Below the pieces are notes generated by a model. The model was given only the letters and a program-made list of their open reading frames with translations. It did not search any database and was not told the origin of the DNA. From Actinomycetota bacterium (lineage in GTDB: Bacteria > Margulisbacteria > Marinamargulisbacteria > SXXA01), in assembly GCA_005791325.1 (NCBI GenBank), contig SXXA01000152.1, forward strand, positions 1 to 7,005: 7,005 bases of DNA, written 5' to 3'. Every line of letters begins with the position of its first letter. The stretch's first letter is position 1. A program made the translations under genes and the position numbers. Below, one piece after another: positions 1 to 6,122 of this stretch.

Positions 1-609
1 CACCATGGGTGGTATCAACGACAAAAATCGCGTCATTTTGATCTATTCCATCAGGTAGTGCATGAATTGGCATCGATGTATTCATTCGATCCCACCCTAT
101 TTTTATGTCATCACGATGTGTGTCATCACCTCAATATTAATGATGAAGCCGATCGACTCAAATTGTCCCAAGCCATTCATCAATTTATTTGCAAATCTGG
201 TTCTCATTCAGTGTTTATTAAACATAATTCAGGCACCTATGGAATGGGAATTATGGTGGTACAATCCGGAGATGAGATGATAAATCTCAACCGCAAGGGG
301 CGAAACCGCTTGCAAACCGGCAAAAACAATCAACCGATTCACGACTATTTGCTACAAGAAGGGATTCCCACCACATTGCTATCCCAAGATCAACATCCTG
401 CTGAATGGGTTGTTGTGAATGTGGGCGACCAAATGGTCGGACTTTTTATGAGAGTCAATCAAGAAAAAGGCGCCATCGATAACTTAAATTCTAGTGGTAT
501 GTTATTTGAGCCGGTTTCACTTGATTCCATATCCAAAGAGTTATACAACCGGTTGAGGTTGGCCAGTTTAATTGGCATTAAAGCGGTTGCCTTAGAGTGT
601 TGTGAATAA
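1..609 (+). CDS. gshA: Glutamate-cysteine ligase, proteobacterial GshA type (3' part, partial)
   Basis: The reading frame is open from the first base of the window to the TAA at 607-609, giving about 202 residues. The GTG at 58 is internal and not the true start. The family (TIGR02049/PF08886, known from Acidithiobacillus and many betaproteobacteria) makes gamma-glutamylcysteine from glutamate, cysteine and ATP, the first step of glutathione synthesis, in the cytoplasm. Family members are about 430 residues, so roughly the C-terminal half is present. Recognisable stretches are HHGWYQRQKSRHFDLF at the left edge, VFIKHNSGTYGMGIMVV (a glycine-rich nucleotide-binding-like segment near residues 71-87), LNRKGRNRL, and the GAIDNLNSSGM segment. 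This is a different family from E. coli GshA. No gshB follows; the next gene is a permease starting 12 bases after the stop. The family call rests on remembered motifs, not on a search. Confidence 0.88.
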   Translation, partial: HHGWYQRQKSRHFDLFHQVVHELASMYSFDPTLFLCHHDVCHHLNINDEADRLKLSQAIHQFICKSGSHSVFIKHNSGTYGMGIMVVQSGDEMINLNRKGRNRLQTGKNNQPIHDYLLQEGIPTTLLSQDQHPAEWVVVNVGDQMVGLFMRVNQEKGAIDNLNSSGMLFEPVSLDSISKELYNRLRLASLIGIKAVALECCE

Positions 610-616
610 AAGGAGG
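610..616 (+). promoter_or_regulatory. Shine-Dalgarno site of the permease gene
   Basis: AAGGAGG lies directly after the gshA stop codon. It is 5 bases from the ATG at 622 but only 2 bases from the in-frame GTG at 619. It therefore favours ATG 622 as the start and suggests independent, strong initiation inside the transcript. Confidence 0.75.
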
Positions 617-621
617 ATGTG

Positions 622-2025
622 ATGGGCCAATTAAAACGTGTTTTAGGGGTATGGAATTTAATTTCACTAGGAATTGGGGCGATTATTGGTGCAGGGATTT
701 TTGTATTAACTGGCACCACAGCGGCACAATATGCAGGACCAGGTATCGTTATATCATTTATAATAGCTGCTTTTATTTGTTTATTGGCGGGGTTATGTTA
801 CGCAGAATTTGCCTCAATGATCCCCAAGGCAGGCAGTGCCTATACCTATGCGTTGGGCACCATGGGGAAAGGGATGGCATGGGTGATTGGATGGGACTTG
901 ATTTTGGAATATTTATTTGCAGCCTCAACGGTTGCCGTCGGCTGGTCGGCCTATGCTACCAGTTTATGCCGAGATATTGGGATAGCCATCCCAGACCAAT
1001 GGAGTCACTCTCCATTTGCCTATCACCATGGGCAGTTTACGATAACAGGTCATTTTTTAAATATTCCTGCCATGGTAATTGTGGGTATGATTGGGGGGTT
1101 ACTGTGGCTAGGCATTCGTGAATCTGCCCGAGCCAATGCCATTGTCGTTGCCATTAAATTAATGGTAATTGGATTGTTTATTGCGTTTGGCATGGCCCAT
1201 ATTAACCCAGCCAATTTATCCCCCATCATTCCAGCTAATACGGGTGAATGGGGTGTATTTGGGTGGAGTGGTGTCATTCGAGCGGCAGGTATTATCTTTT
1301 TTGCTTATATCGGATTTGACGCCGTTAGCACCGCTGCCCAAGAGTGCAAAAACCCGCAGCGGGATCTACCCATTGGTATTTTGGGGTCACTGGGTATTGC
1401 CACCTTGTTATATATTGCCGTAGCGGTTGTATTAACTGGAACCGTTTATTATCCACACCTGAATGTACCAGATCCAATTGCCGTTGCCGTTAATTCATTT
1501 GGCCCCCACTTGGGATGGTTAAAATTAGCGGTTAAGTTAGGTGCCTTGGCTGGGTTAAGTTCCGTCATATTGGTAATGCTAATGGGCCAAACCCGCATTT
1601 TTTATGCCATGGCATCCGATGGATTCCTGCCCAAATTCTTTTGCCGTATTCATCCCCGCTTGCAAACACCCTCTGTGGCTACCATCATTACCTGTTCGGT
1701 GGCAATGGTAATAGCGGGTATTTTTCCCATCCAATTATTAAGTGAGTTGGTATCGATTGGGACATTATTGGCCTTTGCGATTGTATGTATTGGGGTATTG
1801 GTATTGCGTCGAACCCGTCCTGATTTACCTCGCCCCTTCAAAACCCCATTGGTGCCCTTGGTTCCCATATTGGGGGCAATGGCCGCAATTGCCCAAATGA
1901 TGGCCTTGCATGTGGATACATGGATTCGATTGGGGGTATGGATGCTATTGGGCGCCGGTGTATATTGGATCTATGGTCGACGCGTTCAATTAAGTCGAGA
2001 TGACGTCTTTAATCATGATACTTAG
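622..2025 (+). CDS. APC-superfamily amino acid permease (cationic amino acid transporter-like)
   Basis: A 467-residue inner-membrane secondary transporter. Twelve hydrophobic segments can be counted, roughly at residues 8-31, 41-63, 85-115, 145-165, 173-194, 218-240, 250-276, 302-331, 350-370, 373-398, 406-430 and 434-454. The first carries the APC signature GIGAIIGAGIFVLTG, whose broken helix contacts the substrate. Helix 6 and the following loop read FFAYIGFDAVSTAAQE and then CKNPQRDLPIGI, hallmarks of the CAT/YfnA-like branch that carries basic or broad-range amino acids with protons. Length fits the bacterial members. The start is set by the AAGGAGG at 610-616; the in-frame GTG at 619 is too close to it. 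The end overlaps hemN. Position after gshA could suggest uptake of a glutathione precursor, but that is inference: substrate cannot be read from sequence alone. Confidence 0.9.
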   Translation: MGQLKRVLGVWNLISLGIGAIIGAGIFVLTGTTAAQYAGPGIVISFIIAAFICLLAGLCYAEFASMIPKAGSAYTYALGTMGKGMAWVIGWDLILEYLFAASTVAVGWSAYATSLCRDIGIAIPDQWSHSPFAYHHGQFTITGHFLNIPAMVIVGMIGGLLWLGIRESARANAIVVAIKLMVIGLFIAFGMAHINPANLSPIIPANTGEWGVFGWSGVIRAAGIIFFAYIGFDAVSTAAQECKNPQRDLPIGILGSLGIATLLYIAVAVVLTGTVYYPHLNVPDPIAVAVNSFGPHLGWLKLAVKLGALAGLSSVILVMLMGQTRIFYAMASDGFLPKFFCRIHPRLQTPSVATIITCSVAMVIAGIFPIQLLSELVSIGTLLAFAIVCIGVLVLRRTRPDLPRPFKTPLVPLVPILGAMAAIAQMMALHVDTWIRLGVWMLLGAGVYWIYGRRVQLSRDDVFNHDT

Positions 2026-3370
2026 CCTCGAACAACTCGAAAAATTTAATATATCTGGCCCCCGTTATACCAGTTATCCAACGGCTCCCAATTGGGTTGA
2101 TACCTTTACCGAGCAAGATTACCGTCGCACCTTGCAAGCATTCGATTGTCACCGCGATCGCCTCTCCCTCTATGTTCATATCCCATTTTGCCCGAAGATG
2201 TGTTATTACTGCGGATGTAATGTATTAATTCGAAAACCATCCGATGAGGTGGGCGATCGATACATTGATTATTTAGATAAAGAAATGAAATTGGTAACAA
2301 GTGAATGGTCGACGCCGGCTACCGTGAACCAATTGCATTGGGGCGGCGGAACCCCCACCTATTTAAGTGCACCCCAACTAGCCCGTTTATTCTCATTGAT
2401 ACAATCCCGATTTCAGATAGCCAGTGGGGCTGAGTGTGCCATTGAGGTCGATCCTCGCACACTCCGTCTTGAGCAAGTCAAAACCCTTGCCGACATTGGT
2501 TTTAATCGCATTTCAATGGGCATTCAAGATACCAACTCAATGGTTCAAGCAGCGATTAATCGAGTTCAACCCACTGACATGGTTCAGACCTGTGTGGAGT
2601 GGGTTCGCAAGCATCATCTATCTTTGAATTTTGATTTAATTTACGGATTACCCCATCAAACACCCGCCACAATAGCAGATACCATACAAGACATTATTAA
2701 GATGGCGCCTGACCGAATCGCCTTGTATAGTTACGCCCATGTTCCATGGCTCAAATCGCATCAGTCATTATTGAATCCAGATCACATTCCTGTGGGTCGT
2801 GATAAATTAGCCTTGTTTATAACCGCCCGAGAGCATTTATTGGCCCATGGGTATCAGGCAATCGGGATGGATCATTTTGCAAAAGCATCCGACGGCCTAG
2901 CGCTGGCCTATCGTGAAGGTGTGTTGCATCGCAATTTTATGGGCTACACCCTCAAACCGGCGGATGATAGTGTGGGTTTTGGATTAACTGCAATCGGTCA
3001 ATTTCGCAATGCCTTTACCCAAAATGTTAAAACGATGGGGCAATATATAGCTTTATTAGATGAGGGACGCCTACCCATTGAACGAGGATTAAATCTAACC
3101 CCAGATGATTTACGTCGACAATGGGCCATTCAATCCATCATGTGTCATTTTAAGTTGGATTTTATGGCCTACCATCATCAATTTGGAAGTACGATCGATG
3201 CGTTACCGGGTGTCATGAGTCATCTAAGAACCTGTGAAAAAGATGGGCTGATTACACTCAATGAATATGGGTTGAAAGTCACTGAATTAGGTCAGTTTTT
3301 TGTACGAATTGTAGCCATGGGGTTTGATGCTTATTTGGGACATCAAACCGGATTTTCTAAAACGATATAA
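2000..3370 (+). CDS. hemN: Oxygen-independent coproporphyrinogen III oxidase (radical SAM)
   Basis: Converts coproporphyrinogen III to protoporphyrinogen IX in haem synthesis using S-adenosylmethionine and a 4Fe-4S cluster; cytoplasmic. The protein is 456 residues, the usual HemN length. It shows SGPRYTSYPTAP near residue 19, then YVHIPFC with the cluster ligands C64, C68 and C71 plus the HemN-specific C73 (CPKMCYYCGC). GGGTPT follows near 115, then EVDPR, NFDLIYGLPHQTP, the YAHVPW and GMDHFAKASD stretches, and EGVLHRNFMGYT near 306-317. These follow E. coli HemN in order, which separates it from the shorter HemW-like proteins that lack function as the oxidase. The start is uncertain: ATG 2000 overlaps the permease end by 26 bases, and ATG 2015 by 11 bases. 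Neither has a clear Shine-Dalgarno site, so initiation is probably coupled to permease translation. Confidence 0.96.
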   Translation: MTSLIMILSLEQLEKFNISGPRYTSYPTAPNWVDTFTEQDYRRTLQAFDCHRDRLSLYVHIPFCPKMCYYCGCNVLIRKPSDEVGDRYIDYLDKEMKLVTSEWSTPATVNQLHWGGGTPTYLSAPQLARLFSLIQSRFQIASGAECAIEVDPRTLRLEQVKTLADIGFNRISMGIQDTNSMVQAAINRVQPTDMVQTCVEWVRKHHLSLNFDLIYGLPHQTPATIADTIQDIIKMAPDRIALYSYAHVPWLKSHQSLLNPDHIPVGRDKLALFITAREHLLAHGYQAIGMDHFAKASDGLALAYREGVLHRNFMGYTLKPADDSVGFGLTAIGQFRNAFTQNVKTMGQYIALLDEGRLPIERGLNLTPDDLRRQWAIQSIMCHFKLDFMAYHHQFGSTIDALPGVMSHLRTCEKDGLITLNEYGLKVTELGQFFVRIVAMGFDAYLGHQTGFSKTI

Positions 3371-3374
3371 GGAG
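3369..3374 (+). promoter_or_regulatory. Shine-Dalgarno site of the cytochrome gene
   Basis: AAGGAG overlaps the last two bases of the hemN stop codon and lies 6 bases before ATG 3381. It decides against the longer in-frame start at 3324, which lies inside hemN. Confidence 0.75.
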
Positions 3375-3380
3375 TTTATA

Positions 3381-3806
3381 ATGAAAGTTCCCTATCAGGT
3401 CATATTTTTATTTTTTGGTGCAGTATTTGGCGTAACAGCGGTCATTTTATACCATCAAGTGGTCAAGAATGTCCAAGAAAGTGCCGTGGTGGTGAAACAG
3501 CAAGAGGCACCAAAGGAAACCCCCAAAACCGTTTCTCACTTGGGAGAAATTTTATACATTAATCAATGTGCATCGTGTCATGGGGGACGGGGTGCGGGTT
3601 TGGTAGACGGGCCCTCCCTAATTAATGAACGATGGGTATTTGATGAAGAACGAATTGCATGGTTAATATCGAGAATTGAATCGGGAGGAAATGGGATGCC
3701 ACCATTTAAGGGTCGTTTACGAGATGATGACATTGTACGGATTGTTCGACACATTGAAATGCTCAATCAAATGGCCAGTTACGAGCGAAAAAAGGAGAAA
3801 CAATAA
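3381..3806 (+). CDS. Membrane-anchored monohaem cytochrome c
   Basis: A 141-residue small cytochrome. Residues 4-24 form one hydrophobic helix (VIFLFFGAVFGVTAVILY) with no obvious cleavage site, so it is probably an uncleaved anchor with the rest in the periplasm. A charged, proline-containing linker (about 25-52) follows. The cytochrome c domain has the covalent haem motif CASCH (C63, C66, H67), and the GGNGMPPFKG segment offers M106 as the likely sixth haem ligand. The pattern from LYINQCASCHGGRGAG to DDDIVRIVRHIEML matches class I/CcoP-like c domains. The likely role is electron transfer to or from a respiratory complex, but the partner is not visible. It lies between hemN and hemE, 10 bases after hemN, and its TAA shares one base with the hemE ATG. 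Maturation would need the Ccm or Ccs system encoded elsewhere. Confidence 0.88.
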   Translation: MKVPYQVIFLFFGAVFGVTAVILYHQVVKNVQESAVVVKQQEAPKETPKTVSHLGEILYINQCASCHGGRGAGLVDGPSLINERWVFDEERIAWLISRIESGGNGMPPFKGRLRDDDIVRIVRHIEMLNQMASYERKKEKQ

Positions 3807-4843
3807 TGTCTCGGTATATAGAAGCCGTATGGTGTCGTCCAGTGGATCGCTTACCCATTTGGTTAATGCGACAAGCGGGAAGGTATTTACCAGAATACCG
3901 TGCCATTCGTGAACGACATACATTTATGAATATGATTCAAACCCCGGAAATTGCGGCTGAAATTACACTTCAGCCCATTCGTCGTTTTGGCTTGGATGCC
4001 GCCATTTTATTTTCTGATATTCTAACCGTTGCATCGGCATTGGGTTCAAAACTAGAATTTGTAGAAGGAAAAGGGCCCGTTATAGATAACCCCATTCGCA
4101 CTGAGTCGGACCTCACTTTATTGTCACAAACACCCATTCGTGACTCCTTGCACTACGTTCGAGAGTGTATTGAACTCCTACAATCGGGCCCATTGGGAAA
4201 TACCCCCCTGATTGGGTTTGCAGGCGCCCCATTTACAGTTGCTTCTTACATGATACAGGGGGGCTCTAGTAAAGATTTAACCTTGGTTAAGCGTCTTATG
4301 CTCACCCATCCCAATATCATGGCCGATCTTATTGACCGATTGGTGTTGGCAACCGCGGATTATGTGTCGATGCAAATTGAAGCTGGTGTCGATGGCATTC
4401 AATTATTTGATACCTGGGCCATCCACTTGAGCATGCCCGAATTTGAAGAATGGGTCATGAGTCCCTTAAAAGCCGTGTTAAACCGAATACGAAACCCAAG
4501 GCGTGTGCCCATTACAATCTTTACAAGGGGTAGTGCCGTATTTTGGAATCGCTTGGCTACATTACCCGTGCAATGCTTGAGCTTAGATTGGCAAGTGGAT
4601 ATTAAGGGGGTGGCTGGATTGGCACCGTCGCACATCGCATTACAAGGAAATTTAGATCCGATGGTATTAACAGCAACCCCCACCGTGCTCTCTAGCCAAG
4701 TTACCCGTATTTTGCAATCAGCTGGCAATCGTCCCGGTTTTATTTTTAATCTGGGGCATGGCATCACACCGGATGTGCCCATTGATATGGTGACTCGATT
4801 GGTTGAACAGGTTCAAGCATATCAACCCGTTTACGAAGCATAA
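3806..4843 (+). CDS. hemE: Uroporphyrinogen decarboxylase
   Basis: Removes the four acetate carboxyls of uroporphyrinogen III to give coproporphyrinogen III, the substrate of HemN encoded just upstream; cytoplasmic. The protein is 345 residues, standard for the family. It shows the N-terminal signature PIWLMRQAGRYLPEYR (R22 and R26 bind substrate carboxylates), the catalytic aspartate in LFSDIL (D71), GFAGAPFTVASYMIQGG with Y148, GVDGIQLFDTWA, and near the C terminus FNLGHGITPDVP with H318. All residues expected from the human and E. coli enzymes are present. The start at ATG 3806 overlaps the cytochrome stop as TAATG and is preceded by AAGGAG at 3792-3797, eight bases away. The overlap predicts translational coupling with the cytochrome gene. 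Confidence 0.97.
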   Translation: MSRYIEAVWCRPVDRLPIWLMRQAGRYLPEYRAIRERHTFMNMIQTPEIAAEITLQPIRRFGLDAAILFSDILTVASALGSKLEFVEGKGPVIDNPIRTESDLTLLSQTPIRDSLHYVRECIELLQSGPLGNTPLIGFAGAPFTVASYMIQGGSSKDLTLVKRLMLTHPNIMADLIDRLVLATADYVSMQIEAGVDGIQLFDTWAIHLSMPEFEEWVMSPLKAVLNRIRNPRRVPITIFTRGSAVFWNRLATLPVQCLSLDWQVDIKGVAGLAPSHIALQGNLDPMVLTATPTVLSSQVTRILQSAGNRPGFIFNLGHGITPDVPIDMVTRLVEQVQAYQPVYEA

Positions 4844-4881
4844 AAAATGTTAATCGATTTAAGAATCAATGAGGTGAACCG

Positions 4882-5295
4882 ATGACAGTGACCCATCGCA
4901 TGACGGTTCGGATGTACGACACCGATGCCGCCGGTATTTTATATTTTGCTAATCAGTTTCGATTTGCCCATGATGCCTTAGAAGCATGGATGGCCCAGCA
5001 AGGGGTCTCATTTGGAACCATGTTGGAGTCGGGGCCGTATTTATTGGTCATTGTTCATGCATCAGCAAATTATAGCCAATCTCTTAAAGTGGGCGACCCA
5101 ATTGATATACAAATAACGGTTACACAAATTGGCACCACATCATTCCATTTGTATTATGTGGTAACCCGACATGGCCAAGAAGTTGGCAATATGAGCACGG
5201 TTCATGTTTGCATCGATCACCAAACACGACAAAAACAACCATTACCGGAATCCGTTCGGGGATGGCTCCTTCCCCATTATACCCCGACTGAATGA
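4882..5295 (+). CDS. Hotdog-fold acyl-CoA thioesterase (4HBT family)
   Basis: A 137-residue single-domain protein of the 4-hydroxybenzoyl-CoA thioesterase type, which hydrolyses an acyl-CoA to acid and CoA as a homotetramer in the cytoplasm. The active-site signature is YDTDAAGILYFAN at residues 12-24; D15 aligns with the catalytic Asp17 of Pseudomonas 4HBT. The second conserved stretch, VIVHASANYSQSLKVGD (56-72), also fits. The DTDAAG form and IVHA segment recall the 1,4-dihydroxy-2-naphthoyl-CoA hydrolase branch (menaquinone or phylloquinone synthesis) rather than YbgC, whose motif is usually DTDAGG. However, no men or tol-pal genes are nearby, so the substrate remains open. The start at ATG 4882 has GAGGTG at 4871-4876. 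It lies 38 bases after hemE, the largest gap in the operon, and overlaps mnmD by four bases (ATGA). Confidence 0.85.
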   Translation: MTVTHRMTVRMYDTDAAGILYFANQFRFAHDALEAWMAQQGVSFGTMLESGPYLLVIVHASANYSQSLKVGDPIDIQITVTQIGTTSFHLYYVVTRHGQEVGNMSTVHVCIDHQTRQKQPLPESVRGWLLPHYTPTE

Positions 5296-5963
5296 GAAAT
5301 TCCTCGTTTCCCATCATTCTGACTGCAGATGGTTCCCCTACCCTTCAGCATCCAAACGGAGAAACGTATCATTCAATTCATGGTGCGATGACTGAGTCGA
5401 TGCATGTGTTTATTCAGAATGGCTTAATGGCGTGGGGTCAAACCCATGCCACCCAACCGTGTACGGTATTGGAGGTAGGTTATGGCACGGGACTAAATGC
5501 CGCTTTGGCCTTTCAGTATGCACAGCAACAGGGAATTGCCATGACATACATTGGGTTAGATCCGACCCCTCCCAGTCAATTGGGGGATGACTTTATAATG
5601 GCATTACCTACGGAAGTGAGGAATTGGATGACCATAATCCAAGCCGTTCCATGGAACCAACGGCAGGCAATCGGCCAATATGGTGTGATTGAAAAGCGTA
5701 TGAAATCAGTATTGGATCTATATCCAACCCTACCGATTGATGTCATATTTTGGGATGCCTTTTCGCCCGCGTGTGAACCTGATTTATGGAAGGACGAGGT
5801 ATTAAGGAACTACATTGGGTGTTTAAATTTAGGTGGGATTTGGGTGTCATATACAGCCAAAGGGGATATTAGAAGATCCTTACATTCAATGGGCTTAGAT
5901 GTGAGGCGGTTACCGGGTCCTCCCCACAAACATCATATGTTACAAGCGATTAAACATGATTAA
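5292..5963 (+). CDS. mnmD: Stand-alone tRNA (mnm5s2U34) methyltransferase, MnmD type
   Basis: A 223-residue SAM-dependent methyltransferase matching the N-terminal half of E. coli MnmC (DUF752). It would carry out the last methylation giving 5-methylaminomethyl-2-thiouridine at wobble position 34 of tRNAs for Lys, Glu and Gln. Visible motifs are LTADGSPTLQHPNGETYHS, then HGAMTESMHVFIQNGL (about 30-45), the SAM loop VLEVGYGTGLNAAL (59-72), the catalytic-type segment FWDAFSPACEPDLW with D155, and the C-terminal YTAKGDIRRSL plus LPGPPHKHHML. The FAD oxidase half of MnmC is absent and the ORF stops normally, so this is a stand-alone form, as in Aquifex and Bacteroidota, not a truncation. It begins inside the stop of the thioesterase gene (ATGA overlap), has no strong Shine-Dalgarno site of its own, and is the last gene of the operon. 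Confidence 0.88.
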   Translation: MRNSSFPIILTADGSPTLQHPNGETYHSIHGAMTESMHVFIQNGLMAWGQTHATQPCTVLEVGYGTGLNAALAFQYAQQQGIAMTYIGLDPTPPSQLGDDFIMALPTEVRNWMTIIQAVPWNQRQAIGQYGVIEKRMKSVLDLYPTLPIDVIFWDAFSPACEPDLWKDEVLRNYIGCLNLGGIWVSYTAKGDIRRSLHSMGLDVRRLPGPPHKHHMLQAIKHD

Positions 5964-6063
5964 GTAAATAATAGTGGGCACTTCGCACCATCAGCCTTAT
6001 TGGCAAAGAACACTTGAATCCCAAGTGGGATGACTACGCCGTCGAGTGTAAGATTTAAACATG
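5950..6063 (+). repeat. 9-base direct repeat TTAAACATG flanking about 96 bases
   Basis: TTAAACATG occurs at 5950-5958 (end of mnmD) and again at 6055-6063; the wider context GATTAAACATG/GATTTAAACATG is also similar. The interval between them has no clear terminal inverted repeats. It may be chance, or the footprint of a small insertion. Confidence 0.25.
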
Positions 6064-6122
6064 GTACGGCACCCAACAGCCTCGCCACCAAGACACACAG
6101 GGCCACCACACGTCCTATAATA
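5964..6122. other. Non-coding gap between convergent genes
   Basis: This 159-base gap separates mnmD from the convergent dnaX fragment. No coding frame, tRNA or SRP RNA core (the 4.5S RNA gene is often near dnaX) is visible on either strand. The part from about 6066 is rich in C and A on the plus strand and includes GCCACCA twice (starting near 6084 and 6102). Small inverted repeats lie at 6011-6031, and a weak one pairs GCCGT 6038-6042 with ACGGC 6066-6070. The gap must contain the transcription ends of both operons, but no classical hairpin with a long T run is present. Confidence 0.6.
6011..6031. terminator. Overlapping hairpins, possible weak terminator
   Basis: CACTTG-AATCC-CAAGTG (6011-6027) forms a perfect 6-bp stem. 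ATCCC-AAGT-GGGAT (6018-6031) forms a 5-bp stem that shares bases with it, so only one can exist at a time. On the minus strand the first stem is followed by TTCTTT, a weak T-rich tail that could end dnaX transcription. On the plus strand no T tail follows. Both stems are short, so termination is only a possibility. Confidence 0.3.

Noticed and set aside
58..60. GTG as the start of the first gene
   Set aside because: The frame is open to the left edge and the upstream residues fit the GshA family, so the start lies outside the window.
2153..2160. GCGATCGC (cyanobacterial HIP1 octamer)
   Set aside because: It occurs once, and the gene families do not point to cyanobacteria.
3324..3380. Longer cytochrome protein starting inside hemN
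   Set aside because: AAGGAG just before ATG 3381 and a normal membrane anchor beginning there favour the shorter form.
4399..4782. Minus-strand ORF of 127 codons opposite hemE
   Set aside because: It lies wholly inside a highly conserved gene, has no recognisable domain, and is best explained as a shadow frame.
4844..4881. Promoter or terminator between hemE and the thioesterase gene
   Set aside because: The 38 bases contain only an AT-rich stretch and a self-complementary AATCGATT, with no convincing -35/-10 pair or stem followed by T residues.
6116..6121. Perfect TATAAT on the plus strand as a promoter -10 box
   Set aside because: No -35-like element lies 16-18 bases upstream (CACACA there), and it would drive antisense transcription into dnaX; AT-rich chance is more likely.
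5964..6122. 4.5S/SRP RNA or tRNA in the gap near dnaX
   Set aside because: The conserved GGAAGGAAGCAGCC-like SRP core is absent and no cloverleaf can be drawn on either strand.
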